Source of the DNA: Chitinophagales bacterium
Lineage (GTDB): Bacteria > Bacteroidota > Bacteroidia > Chitinophagales > JADIYW01
Direction of reading: 5' to 3'
DNA length: 40,439 nucleotides
Assembly: GCA_017984135.1 (NCBI GenBank)
Contig: JAGNZZ010000018.1
Location: 5,301-45,739 of the forward strand
Of the stretch, positions 1 through 7,763 are shown in pieces. Every line of letters begins with the position of its first letter. Position 1 is the stretch's first letter. A program made the position numbers and the translations under genes. The notes below the pieces were generated by a model. The model saw only the letters and a list, made by a program, of their open reading frames with translations, had not been told where the DNA came from and did no database searches.

Positions 1-247
1 TTCGCATGTATTCAATATTTTTAATTTGTAATTATTGAGTTCATGAATGCTTCGCTTCGCTTCGCATGTATTCAATATTTTTAATTTGTAATTATTGAGT
101 TCATGAATGCTTCGCTTCGCTTCGCATGTATTCAATATTTTTAATTTGTAATTATTGAGTTCATGAATGCTTCGCTTCGCTTCGCATGTATTCAATATTT
201 TTAATTTGTAATTATTGAGTTCATGAATGCTTCGCTTCGCTTCGCAT
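1..247. repeat. 60-bp tandem repeat, about 4.1 copies, at the contig edge
   Basis: Four identical 60-base units lie head to tail from 1 to 240, and the first 7 bases of a fifth unit continue to 247. Each unit contains a short run of a TTCGC pentamer. The last copy supplies the stop codon and the last seven codons of lysS. Because the window begins inside the array, the true copy number is unknown. It could be a genuine minisatellite or an assembly artefact at a contig end; the perfect identity of the copies fits either. Confidence 0.95.
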
Positions 248-1759
248 TTGTGGGAAGAACAACACTTCTTGAATAGATGCTTGATTGCTTAGTAACATGG
301 CTAAACGGTCAATTCCAAAACCAATTCCAGAAGTAGGTGGCATGCCATATTCTAAAGCTCGTAAAAAATCTTGATCGATAAACATCGCTTCATCATCGCC
401 ACGTTCTTGTAATTTTAGTTGATCTTCAAAGCGTTCACGTTGGTCAATTGGGTCATTTAATTCTGAGTAGGCATTGGCCACTTCTTTGCCATTTATCATC
501 AACTCAAAACGCTCCACCAAGCCGGCTTTTGAACGATGTTTTTTAGTTAGTGGCGACATTTCCACCGGATAATCTGTAATAAAAGTAGGTTGTATATAAT
601 TGTGTTCACAACGTGCACCAAAAATCTCATCTATCAATTTTCCTTTGCCCATGGTATTGTCCACTTCAATTTTTAATTTATGGCAAACATCACGCAATCC
701 AGCCTCATCCATTTCTGAAACATCAAAACCGGTATAAGTTTTTATAGCCTCGTAAATAGAAATTCGTTTGTAAGGTGCTTTGAAATTAATCATATTTTCA
801 CCCACTTGAATGTAGGTATTTCCATTGGTATCTAAAGCTGCTTTTTCTAAAAGTTGCTCCGTGGTTTCCATCATCCAGAAATAATCTTTGTATGCCACAT
901 AAAATTCCAATACGGTAAATTCCGGATTGTGCGTCCTATCCATGCCTTCATTTCTGAAATTTCGTGAGAACTCATATACCCAATCAAATCCACCTACAAT
1001 TAGTCGTTTTAAATACAATTCATTGGCGATACGCAAGTACAAAGGCATATCTAATGCATTGTGATGTGTGATGAATGGCCGTGCCGCTGCACCACCTGGA
1101 ATGCTTTGTAAAACTGGCGTATCCACTTCCAAGGCTCCTTTTTCATTTAAAAATTCACGGATGGAATTCATCATCTTTGTACGTTTTACAAATGTTTCGC
1201 GAACATTTGCATTGACGACTAAGTCCACATAACGCTGGCGATAACGCATTTCTGGATCAGAAAAAGCATCGAATATATTTCCTTCTTCATCTGTTTTTAC
1301 AACAGGCAATGGGCGAAGTGATTTTGCCAATAAAGTGAATTCTTTGGCATGGATAGAAATTTCACCAACTTTTGTTTTGAAAGCATATCCTTTAATGCCA
1401 ATAAAATCGCCTAAATCTAATAATTTTGAAAAAAGAACATCGTAGAAAGTTTTATCTTCTGTAGGGCAAATATCATCTCTTCGAATATATATTTGAATAC
1501 GACCATGGCTGTCTTGCAACTCCGCAAACGTTGCCTTACCGGCAGGACGAGTGGCCATCAATCGGCCTGCGATACAAACTTCCTGATAATTCAATCTGTT
1601 TTTAGAGCCATCTTCTAATACTTCTTCTTGATAATTTTCCTTTATCTCTTTCGATGAAACATTGACCGGATATAAAGCAGCAGGATATGGATCGACGCCT
1701 AAAGCTTTAATTTTCTCTAATTTTTCTCTTCGGATTTGTTCTTGTTCAGAAAGTTGCAT
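221..1759 (-). CDS. lysS: Lysine--tRNA ligase (class II)
   Basis: This cytoplasmic enzyme charges tRNA-Lys with lysine using ATP. The 512-residue product has the usual bacterial LysS length. An N-terminal OB-fold anticodon-binding domain lies at about residues 60-145. It is followed by the class II catalytic core, with motif 2 (FRNEG at 268-272) and motif 3 (GIGFGIDR from about 478). The ATG at 1757-1759 lies 29 nt downstream of a TAnnTTTG promoter box. The C-terminus is odd: the last seven residues (RSEAKHS) and the stop are encoded by the 60-bp tandem repeat, so the native end of the gene may have been altered by repeat expansion. Catalytic motifs are unaffected. The identification is firm. 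Confidence 0.97.
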   Translation of the reverse strand: MQLSEQEQIRREKLEKIKALGVDPYPAALYPVNVSSKEIKENYQEEVLEDGSKNRLNYQEVCIAGRLMATRPAGKATFAELQDSHGRIQIYIRRDDICPTEDKTFYDVLFSKLLDLGDFIGIKGYAFKTKVGEISIHAKEFTLLAKSLRPLPVVKTDEEGNIFDAFSDPEMRYRQRYVDLVVNANVRETFVKRTKMMNSIREFLNEKGALEVDTPVLQSIPGGAAARPFITHHNALDMPLYLRIANELYLKRLIVGGFDWVYEFSRNFRNEGMDRTHNPEFTVLEFYVAYKDYFWMMETTEQLLEKAALDTNGNTYIQVGENMINFKAPYKRISIYEAIKTYTGFDVSEMDEAGLRDVCHKLKIEVDNTMGKGKLIDEIFGARCEHNYIQPTFITDYPVEMSPLTKKHRSKAGLVERFELMINGKEVANAYSELNDPIDQRERFEDQLKLQERGDDEAMFIDQDFLRALEYGMPPTSGIGFGIDRLAMLLSNQASIQEVLFFPQMRSEAKHS

Positions 1760-1788
1760 AATAAATCTATTTTCGATTATTCGGATGG

Positions 1789-1796
1789 CAAAGATA
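1789..1796 (-). promoter_or_regulatory. TAnnTTTG promoter box for lysS
   Basis: The minus strand reads TATCTTTG here, a perfect match to the Bacteroidota -7 element. It lies 29 nt upstream of the lysS ATG, leaving a leader of about 25 nt. No experimental start site is known. Confidence 0.55.
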
Positions 1797-1840
1797 AGGA
1801 TAAGTAGCGAGTAGTCAGTAGGATGTGGCTAGTTTTTTCG

Positions 1841-2464
1841 TCAAATGAGATGTTGTAAATCATTAATTGATAATTTATTAAAATGTACATGCATCGTATG
1901 CCAGCCTAATTTTTGAGGTTCAATTAAGTTTTCTGCTTTATCGTCTAAAAATAAAATGGTGGATGGAAGCAATTGATGTTGGTTTTGTACAAATTCATAA
2001 ATTTCTTGGTGCGGTTTGCGCATGCCAATTTCTTGAGAATAATAAACAATATCAAAATGCGTATCTAATACATCTTCTCCAAAATGTTCCATCATGTCAT
2101 TTCTAAATTGCTCCACATGAATGGCATTGGTGTTGCTTAATAAAATTAATTGGTATTTGGATTTAAGTTGCCGAATAATTTCTACTCGATGTGCCGGAAT
2201 AGATTTTAAGATAGCATTCCAATGCCGTTTGATTTCTGTTTCAGTAATGTTTTTATGTATTGTAATTTCTTGTAATTGTCTCAAAAAATCCGAGACTTCA
2301 ATTTTTCCTTTTTCAAAATTTTGGAAATATTGTTGTTGATAGAGTTTTAAAAGTTTATCATTTTCAAAATGGGCTAACATATCTTGCTGAAACCACTCTA
2401 TTTCCGGTTTCAAATCAAGAATAACACCGCCAAAATCAAAAACTATAGTTTGGATTGAATGCAT
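1841..2464 (-). CDS. HAD-superfamily (subfamily IA) hydrolase
   Basis: This is a 207-residue haloacid dehalogenase-like hydrolase, probably a cytoplasmic phosphatase. Motif I is DFGGV at residues 10-14, where the usual second Asp is replaced by Gly, as in YihX-like sugar-phosphate phosphatases (DLGNV). Motif II is the LLSNTN segment, the motif III lysine lies in GMRKPHQE, and motif IV is LFLDDKAEN. Family knowledge suggests a phosphorylated sugar substrate, but the sequence does not show which one. The gene follows the same direction as lysS, and its upstream flank resembles a module of the adjacent palindromic repeat array. Family assignment is secure, substrate unknown. Confidence 0.88.
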   Translation of the reverse strand: MHSIQTIVFDFGGVILDLKPEIEWFQQDMLAHFENDKLLKLYQQQYFQNFEKGKIEVSDFLRQLQEITIHKNITETEIKRHWNAILKSIPAHRVEIIRQLKSKYQLILLSNTNAIHVEQFRNDMMEHFGEDVLDTHFDIVYYSQEIGMRKPHQEIYEFVQNQHQLLPSTILFLDDKAENLIEPQKLGWHTMHVHFNKLSINDLQHLI

Positions 2465-2513
2465 GCATAAAAATATAAATTGTATTCTAAAAAAAATAAA
2501 AAAATCTCCGAAG

Positions 2514-2968
2514 TTGGATTGCCTTTTTGGTGTTTAGTTACGAAGCCTCGGCAATGGTTCGTGTCCGCACGAACCATATACTTGTAATAATGTAGTTCGT
2601 GTGGACACGAACCAAGGCTTTAGGCTTTAGTTACGAAGCCAAAGCGAAGTAAACATCACCAACGGATTGCTATTATTAGCCTACCTCGGCAATGGTTCGT
2701 GTCCGCACGAACCATGACTTTAACATACATAAAATATAAATTGTATTCCCTCGGCAATGGTTCGTGTCCGCACGAACCATGACTTTAACATACATAAAAT
2801 ATAAATTGTATTCTTACGCAATGGTTCGTGTCCGCACGAACCATATACTTGTAATAATGTAGTTCGTGTGGACACGAACCAAGGCTTTAGTTGGATTGCC
2901 TTTTTGGTGTTTAGTTACGAAGCCAAAGCGAAGTAAACATCACCAACGAATTGCTATTATTAGCCTAC
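2514..2968. repeat. Mosaic array of REP-like palindromes and their spacers
   Basis: Four perfect copies of a palindrome with 10-bp arms (ATGGTTCGTG / CACGAACCAT, loop TCCG) lie at 2554-2577, 2692-2715, 2757-2780 and 2821-2844. Two related hairpins (GTTCGTG tgga CACGAAC) lie at 2595-2612 and 2862-2879. The sequences between them are also duplicated: a block beginning TTGGATTGCC (2514-2547 and 2891-2924), a block beginning AAAGCGAAGT (2641-2684 and 2925-2968) and a block beginning GACTTTAACA (2716-2748 and 2781-2813). No coding frame runs through. It fills the space between the HAD gene and the tRNA. It resembles REP/MITE-type elements rearranged by recombination and is not a CRISPR. Confidence 0.9.
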
Positions 2969-2974
2969 TAAAAT

Positions 2975-3005
2975 AAAAAAAAGCTCCCAATTTGGAGCTT
3001 TTTTT
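2975..3005 (-). terminator. Rho-independent terminator after the tRNA gene
   Basis: AAGCTCC (2981-2987) pairs with GGAGCTT (2994-3000) around a six-base loop. The arms are flanked by A-runs on the left and T-runs on the right, which lengthen the stem and give a U-tract on either strand. On the minus strand it directly follows the tRNA 3' end. Confidence 0.85.
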
Positions 3006-3006
3006 G

Positions 3007-3080
3007 TGGTCCTGCATGGGCTCGAACCATGGACCCCCTGATTATGAGTCAGGTGCTCTAACCAGCTGAGCTACAGGACC
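3007..3080 (-). tRNA. tRNA with CAT anticodon (Ile2 or elongator Met)
   Basis: The minus strand folds as a full cloverleaf: acceptor stem GGTCCTG/CAGGACC with discriminator A, a D arm, anticodon stem CCTGA/TCAGG with loop CTCATAA, and T stem CATGG/CCATG with TTCGAGC. The anticodon is CAT and CCA is not encoded. It is not an initiator, because base pair 1-72 is G-C and the anticodon stem lacks three G-C pairs in a row next to the loop. Acceptor pairs C4-G69 and C5-G68 match features reported for TilS-modified tRNA-Ile2 rather than elongator tRNA-Met, so Ile2 is slightly favoured, but I cannot settle it by eye. Confidence 0.93.
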
Positions 3081-3130
3081 AATGAATCATCGATTCATAA
3101 ATTTTTATCTGAATTTTTCAGATTGGAGTG

Positions 3131-3138
3131 CAAATCTA
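3131..3138 (-). promoter_or_regulatory. TAnnTTTG promoter box for the tRNA gene
   Basis: The minus strand reads TAGATTTG, 50 nt upstream of the mature tRNA 5' end. It is a plausible promoter for the tRNA, placed by motif alone. Confidence 0.45.
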
Positions 3139-3199
3139 CAATTTTACTTTTAATTCTACTAATACCCATAAAAAAATTGTACAAATGGTATAACTTAAA

Positions 3200-4207
3200 T
3201 TAAAAATGATAGATAGTTGCCATTACAGTTTCGCCCACCGCTTGTAGTGTTTGTTTACTTACAATTCCAATATTGTCGTTGTGGGTATGCCAATGTTCTG
3301 CAAATCCGGAAGCCGTGTTATGGGTACGATGAATAATATCAATAGTAGGGATTTTTGCAATGGTATTGATATAATAATGATCGTCAATTATCTGGTCAGT
3401 ATTTTCTTTTAAAAAGAAATTGGCATGTCCTAATTGTTCCGCATATAACCATACTTGTTTCATAAATTGTGGAGCATATAACATGGAAACACCTTCCCAC
3501 GTGAACGTAGCATTTTTAGCACCGACCATGTCTAATAATATTCCATTTTCTGCTTTATAGTTTGTCACATGTGGATTTTTGCACCAATATTGTGTGCCTA
3601 AGCAATAAAAATCGCCTTCTTCATGGTTTAAATCGTACGATGGTTGTCCATAATCTTCCACATCAAAGAAAATTAAATCTACACCTATTTCAGGATTTTT
3701 CTGTTGAAGTTGTCGGGCAATTTCCAAAAGCACTGCGGCACCACTTGCGCCATCATCTGCGGCAAGAATGGGCGTAGAAACATTTTTAGTATCGCGGTCG
3801 GCAAATGGACGTGAATCCCAATGTGCACAGATTAACAGTCGTCTTTTGATGTTGAGATTATAGGAAGCAATTACATTTATACAAGGAACATTTTTGCCAT
3901 TGTATAGTTGAACATTTGTTTTTTGAAGGATAACTTCTGCTCCAAATCTTTTTAATTGTTGCTCAAAGTATAAAGCACATTTTTGTTGCGCTGCCGTTCC
4001 GGGCACACGTGCACCAAATGACAATTGGTTTTCAATATATGCATAAGCAGAATCGGAAGAAAATGAAGGTTTTGCAATGGAAGTAATTTCTGTATTTTCT
4101 GACGTAGTACTTTCACTGTTTGTTTTACAAGAAGAAAAAAATAATACAAAAAATACTATATTAAATAGCATTTTAAACGATTGATTATTTAGATGAAATA
4201 CTATCAT
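3200..4207 (-). CDS. M28-family zinc peptidase / glutaminyl-peptide cyclotransferase-like lipoprotein
   Basis: The product has an N-terminal hydrophobic segment ending in a lipobox (FFSSC), so it is probably a lipoprotein exported across the inner membrane. The body shows an M28 metalloenzyme fold: HWDSRPFAD, then ILAADDGASG with a metal-bridging Asp, FFDVEDYGQ with acidic ligands, and a late THNDN segment with a ligand His. Within M28 the DVEDYG region resembles bacterial glutaminyl cyclases, which form N-terminal pyroglutamate; an aminopeptidase is the alternative. The frame is open up to 4249, which would overlap cysS. I chose the ATG at 4205-4207, 7 nt after the cysS stop, which gives a Lys before the hydrophobic core; the ATG at 4171 is also possible. 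It is probably co-transcribed with cysS. Confidence 0.85.
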   Translation of the reverse strand: MIVFHLNNQSFKMLFNIVFFVLFFSSCKTNSESTTSENTEITSIAKPSFSSDSAYAYIENQLSFGARVPGTAAQQKCALYFEQQLKRFGAEVILQKTNVQLYNGKNVPCINVIASYNLNIKRRLLICAHWDSRPFADRDTKNVSTPILAADDGASGAAVLLEIARQLQQKNPEIGVDLIFFDVEDYGQPSYDLNHEEGDFYCLGTQYWCKNPHVTNYKAENGILLDMVGAKNATFTWEGVSMLYAPQFMKQVWLYAEQLGHANFFLKENTDQIIDDHYYINTIAKIPTIDIIHRTHNTASGFAEHWHTHNDNIGIVSKQTLQAVGETVMATIYHF

Positions 4208-4214
4208 TTTTAGA

Positions 4215-5705
4215 TTAATTAATTTCGTAGGTAGTTCCATCTTTTCCATCTTTAATGTTGATATTGGCTTCTTTTAAAGTATCTCTAATTTTATCAGAAG
4301 TTGTCCAATCTTTATTTTCACGTGCTTGTTTTCGAATATCAATAATCAACTGCATGGCTTTATCCAAAGCATCGTTATTGCCTGATTGCTCTTCATCTTT
4401 TAATCCTAAAACATCAAAAAGAAATGTTTGGTAGGTTGTAAGCAACACGTTGTAAGTATCTTTATCAAGATTGCTTATCAATTTACTTGTATTATTATAT
4501 ATGTTGATTTGTGTGGCTAATTCGTGCAAAGTAGCGACTAATTTAGGCGCATTAAAATCATCATCCATTACTGTTTTACAAGTCGTACATAAATCTTGGA
4601 TACGTTTGTTTTGCGGCTCGTCAATAGTGGATGCTTGATACTTAAGTTCATTTAAAAATTTTGCCGCATTTAGTAATTTTCTCAATCCTTTTTCTGCGTC
4701 TTGCAGGCCTTTGATAGTAATATCCAATTCGGATGAATAATGCGATTGCATAAATAAAAATCGTACGGTCATGGCAGAATATGGCTTATCTAACAATGGA
4801 TGTTCGCCTGTAATAAATTGCATGGGTAATATAGAATTACCTAATGATTTGCTCATTTTTTGGCCATTGAAATTAAGCATATTGGTATGCATCCAATAAC
4901 GAACGGGTTGTGTGCCGCAAGCACCTACGTTTTGTGCAATTTCACATTCATGATGTGGAAATTTTAAGTCCATTCCACCAGCATGAATATCGAATTGTTT
5001 GCCAAGATATTTAGTGCTCATGACAGAACATTCTAAATGCCAACCTGGAAATCCATTTCCCCAAGGTGAACTCCATTGCATAATATGTTCTGGAGATGCT
5101 TTTTTCCAAAGTGCAAAATCAATTGGATTTCTTTTTTCGTCTTGTCCATCTAAATCGCGATAACCTGCAATCAGTTCATCAATATTTCTACCCGATAAAA
5201 TTCCGTAATTATTGCCTTTATCGTTGTATGCTTTTACATCAAAATAAACACTTCCATTGGACTCATAAGCCATGCCATTTTGAATGAGTTGTTGAGCCAT
5301 TTCAATCTGTTCCACAATATGACCTGTTGCCGTAGGCTCGATGGTTGGTGGTAAAATATTAAATATGCGACATACGTCATGAAATCCCACTGTATATTTT
5401 TGAACAATTTCCATGGGTTCCAATTTTTCCAATTTGGCTTGGTCTTCCATTCTATTTTTGCCTTCACCGGCTTCATTCGTTAAATGTCCAGCATCGGTAA
5501 TGTTGCGCACATATCGAACTTTATAGCCTAAATATTTCAAATATCGATATACCAAATCGAAAGAAATAAACGTGCGTGTGTTTCCTAAATGGACATCTGA
5601 ATATACAGTTGGTCCACAGCAATACAGGCCTATGTGTGGCGGATGAAGTGGTTCAAATTTTTCTTTTTGACGAGTGAGCGTATTTTGAATATATAGTTCA
5701 GACAT
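4215..5705 (-). CDS. cysS: Cysteine--tRNA ligase (class I)
   Basis: This cytoplasmic enzyme charges tRNA-Cys. The 496-residue product has the class I signature HLGN at residues 39-42, a zinc-ligand Cys in YCCGPTVY at about 30, the second zinc region around GWHLECSVMS and HHECE, and the KMSKS loop (KMSKSLGN). The frame is open for another 34 codons upstream, but family alignment starts at MSELYIQN. That ATG (5703-5705) lies exactly 4 nt after a TAnnTTTG box, which excludes the longer form and predicts a leaderless mRNA. The M28 lipoprotein gene follows 7 nt later. The call is firm. Confidence 0.97.
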   Translation of the reverse strand: MSELYIQNTLTRQKEKFEPLHPPHIGLYCCGPTVYSDVHLGNTRTFISFDLVYRYLKYLGYKVRYVRNITDAGHLTNEAGEGKNRMEDQAKLEKLEPMEIVQKYTVGFHDVCRIFNILPPTIEPTATGHIVEQIEMAQQLIQNGMAYESNGSVYFDVKAYNDKGNNYGILSGRNIDELIAGYRDLDGQDEKRNPIDFALWKKASPEHIMQWSSPWGNGFPGWHLECSVMSTKYLGKQFDIHAGGMDLKFPHHECEIAQNVGACGTQPVRYWMHTNMLNFNGQKMSKSLGNSILPMQFITGEHPLLDKPYSAMTVRFLFMQSHYSSELDITIKGLQDAEKGLRKLLNAAKFLNELKYQASTIDEPQNKRIQDLCTTCKTVMDDDFNAPKLVATLHELATQINIYNNTSKLISNLDKDTYNVLLTTYQTFLFDVLGLKDEEQSGNNDALDKAMQLIIDIRKQARENKDWTTSDKIRDTLKEANINIKDGKDGTTYEIN

Positions 5706-5709
5706 AGCG

Positions 5710-5717
5710 CAAAGGTA
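5710..5717 (-). promoter_or_regulatory. TAnnTTTG promoter box fixing the cysS start
   Basis: The minus strand reads TACCTTTG followed by four bases and then the cysS ATG. A -7 box so close to the ATG means transcription should begin at or within a few bases of the start codon. Confidence 0.6.
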
Positions 5718-5863
5718 GAAAATAGATGTGAGTAGTAAGTATTGTGTATGGAGATTTCTTTCTATGTAGAATCTATGATATCTATTGTTGTAATGAATAA
5801 AAATCAATTAGCATGCGTTCTATAAATTGCTAGATTGGCAATGAAGTGATTCCTGCTAAAAAA

Positions 5864-6013
5864 TTAATCTTTCTTTTTCGGGCAAGATTTACAACGTTTG
5901 CCATGTTTGTATTTTTTGCAACATTTTTTTTTGCAATCACATTCAAATTTACAGTCGCGTTGGAGTTGGATATCCACCGAAATCTGATTTTGTATAATTG
6001 GCAATTTAAGCAT
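5864..6013 (-). CDS. Small cysteine- and lysine-rich protein (49 residues), unknown function
   Basis: A 49-codon frame starts at the ATG 6011-6013 and ends with TAA at 5864-5866. The first 20 residues are ordinary. The last 29 hold seven cysteines (21, 25, 27, 31, 32, 41, 44) set among lysines and arginines, in the patterns CDCKKKCCKKYK and CKSCPKKK. Such regular Cys spacing is unlikely by chance in AT-rich DNA, and the basic character suggests a metal-binding or nucleic-acid-binding peptide. I recall similar short Lys/Cys-rich hypothetical proteins in Bacteroidota but know no function. It lies between cysS and ruvC on the same strand. The plus-strand frame through this region is its hydrophobic-looking complement and is not a gene. 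Confidence 0.72.
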   Translation of the reverse strand: MLKLPIIQNQISVDIQLQRDCKFECDCKKKCCKKYKHGKRCKSCPKKKD

Positions 6014-6116
6014 ACACAAAAATACTCACTAAATTAGAACCAATCTAAATAAAATTGTTAAAATTGAATGAGTACCTAAAAAATACCTAATCTTTATTAG
6101 TTTCTCAAAAGAGGCA

Positions 6117-6674
6117 CTATTTTACACGTTTTGGATTGTCTTTGGCGAATGCTTCCCAGCCACTGTATTTTTTTCCACCTTTGGGTACGCCACGCATGGA
6201 AAAATGATGGCAAACGGCAACGGCTAATCCATCAGTAGCATCAAGTTGTTTTGGAAGTACATCTGTTTTTAAAATATGTCCCAACATGGCAGCTACTTGT
6301 TCTTTAGCGGCATTTCCATTTCCGGTGACACTTTGTTTCACTTTTTTAGGAGAATATTCTTGTATTGGAATTTTTTGTGATAAGGCAGCGGCAATAGCCA
6401 TTCCTTGCGCTCGACCTAACTTCAACATGGATTGAACATTTTTACCAAAAAAAGGAGCTTCGATGGCTAAAATGGAAGGTTTATAAGCTAAAATAATTTC
6501 TAAAATCCGATCATAAATACAATGCAACCGATCGTAGTGGTCATCAAATTTTTCGGTTTGTATGCAACCGATGGCTAATAATTCCATTGATATTCCATCG
6601 GAAAGGATAAGTCCATAGCCTGTAACTTTTGTACCAGGATCGATGCCAAGTATAATTTGTTTGGAAGGATGCAT
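6117..6674 (-). CDS. ruvC: Crossover junction endodeoxyribonuclease RuvC
   Basis: RuvC is the dimeric nuclease that cuts Holliday junctions during recombination, working with RuvAB. The 185-residue product is near the usual length. It carries the RNase H-like fold signatures: GIDPGTKVTGYG with Asp12, AIEAPFFGKN with Glu72, and DATDGLAVAVCHH with Asp145 and Asp148, which are the four expected catalytic acidic residues. The LGRAQG segment between them is also typical. The ATG at 6672-6674 follows a near-consensus box (TATTTTTA, five bases before the ATG). Identification is firm. Confidence 0.97.
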   Translation of the reverse strand: MHPSKQIILGIDPGTKVTGYGLILSDGISMELLAIGCIQTEKFDDHYDRLHCIYDRILEIILAYKPSILAIEAPFFGKNVQSMLKLGRAQGMAIAAALSQKIPIQEYSPKKVKQSVTGNGNAAKEQVAAMLGHILKTDVLPKQLDATDGLAVAVCHHFSMRGVPKGGKKYSGWEAFAKDNPKRVK

Positions 6675-6742
6675 ATTTGTAAAAATACAAGTTCGTATGG
6701 AGTTTATTAAATTTTGGCTTCAACTATTTCTATAAAAGCCAT

Positions 6743-6750
6743 TATCTTTG
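6743..6750 (+). promoter_or_regulatory. TAnnTTTG promoter box for the flippase-like gene
   Basis: TATCTTTG lies 8 nt before the ATG at 6759, with a TTG near the expected -33 distance. It supports 6759 rather than the more upstream in-frame codon at 6714 as the start. Confidence 0.5.
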
Positions 6751-6758
6751 ATGTTTTC

Positions 6759-7727
6759 ATGCAACAATTTTTACAAAATAAGCTAATCAATGTTCTACTT
6801 AAGCTACTCATTTTTGGAGGATTATTAATAGTACTGTACAAGCAGTTATTTGTGAATGAGAAGATAGATGTAGCTTTAGAACATTTCTGGAAAAATTTTC
6901 ATGGTAACTATTTAATCTTGTTTTTAGTCTTGTTTTTGATGCTTTTAAATTGGAGCATTGAAGCCATAAAATGGAAATATTTAATAGACAAATTACATCC
7001 AATTACATGGATTGAGGCAATAGAAGGCATCTTGTTTGGCGTTACATTTTCTTTATTCACGCCCAGCAGAATTGGTGAATTTGGAGGTAGAGTATTTGCC
7101 TTAAATACGGATCGAAAAGAAGCAATAGTATCAACTATAATAGGTAGTTTGGCACAAATAGTAGTAAACCTTTCTTTAGGCGCATTAGGTCTTTTGTTGT
7201 ATTTATATGTATATGAAAAGTCGGAATTTTATCTGTTTTCTGCCTATACTTTTATTTATACATTAATGGTGCTGGCTGTACATTTTTGTTTTTATAATTT
7301 AGATGTAGTCAGTACGAAGTTTTCTAATTTCCCTATCTTAAAAAAAGCAAGTCGCTATTTGCATATTATAGATTTATATACAAATACAGAATTTCTAAAA
7401 TTGGAAATTTTATCCATTTTACGTTATATCATTTATTGTATGCAATTTGTTTTTTTGTTGGATTTTTTTGGGATTTCTATCGCTTTTCCTCATGCGATGA
7501 TTTTGGTAGCATCCATATTTTTTGTACAAACAATCAATCCTATTAGTATAGCCTTAGTTGATTTTGGATTTCGCAATAATGTGGCTGCCTTTTTTCTAAT
7601 TAGTTTTGTCGACAATCCAATTTCAATTATTGCAACATCAATTACCTTGTGGTTTATAAACCTCATTATTCCAGCAATTGTGGGTGGAATCTCTGCTTGG
7701 AGATTTACATTTTTTAGAGAAGAATAA
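6759..7727 (+). CDS. YbhN/AglD-like membrane protein (lysylphosphatidylglycerol synthase TM-region family)
   Basis: The product, about 322 residues, is an integral membrane protein with six to eight hydrophobic segments. It has the features of the UPF0104/YbhN family, including FSLFTPSRIGEFGGR early in the protein and the late VDFGFRN segment. Members have been linked to flipping or transporting lipid-linked molecules; the substrate here is unknown. The frame is open to 6714, but the ATG at 6759 is favoured by the nearby promoter box and because it starts just before the first membrane segment. It is divergent from ruvC and followed by the peptide transporter on the same strand. Confidence 0.8.
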   Translation: MQQFLQNKLINVLLKLLIFGGLLIVLYKQLFVNEKIDVALEHFWKNFHGNYLILFLVLFLMLLNWSIEAIKWKYLIDKLHPITWIEAIEGILFGVTFSLFTPSRIGEFGGRVFALNTDRKEAIVSTIIGSLAQIVVNLSLGALGLLLYLYVYEKSEFYLFSAYTFIYTLMVLAVHFCFYNLDVVSTKFSNFPILKKASRYLHIIDLYTNTEFLKLEILSILRYIIYCMQFVFLLDFFGISIAFPHAMILVASIFFVQTINPISIALVDFGFRNNVAAFFLISFVDNPISIIATSITLWFINLIIPAIVGGISAWRFTFFREE

Positions 7728-7763
7728 TTACTTATATTTACATTCAAATTCATCAAATTGCTT

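Noticed and set aside
2554..2844. Palindromes derived from the neighbouring tRNA T-arm
   Set aside because: They share only an eight-base CGAACCAT stretch with the tRNA, which can be chance; no other tRNA part is present in the repeats.
2514..2968. CRISPR array
   Set aside because: The repeats are palindromic, unevenly spaced, and the spacers are themselves duplicated; no cas gene is near.
5846..6037. Plus-strand hydrophobic 63-residue protein
   Set aside because: Its Phe-rich look is the complement of Lys codons in the cysteine-rich protein on the minus strand, which has a much better supported composition.
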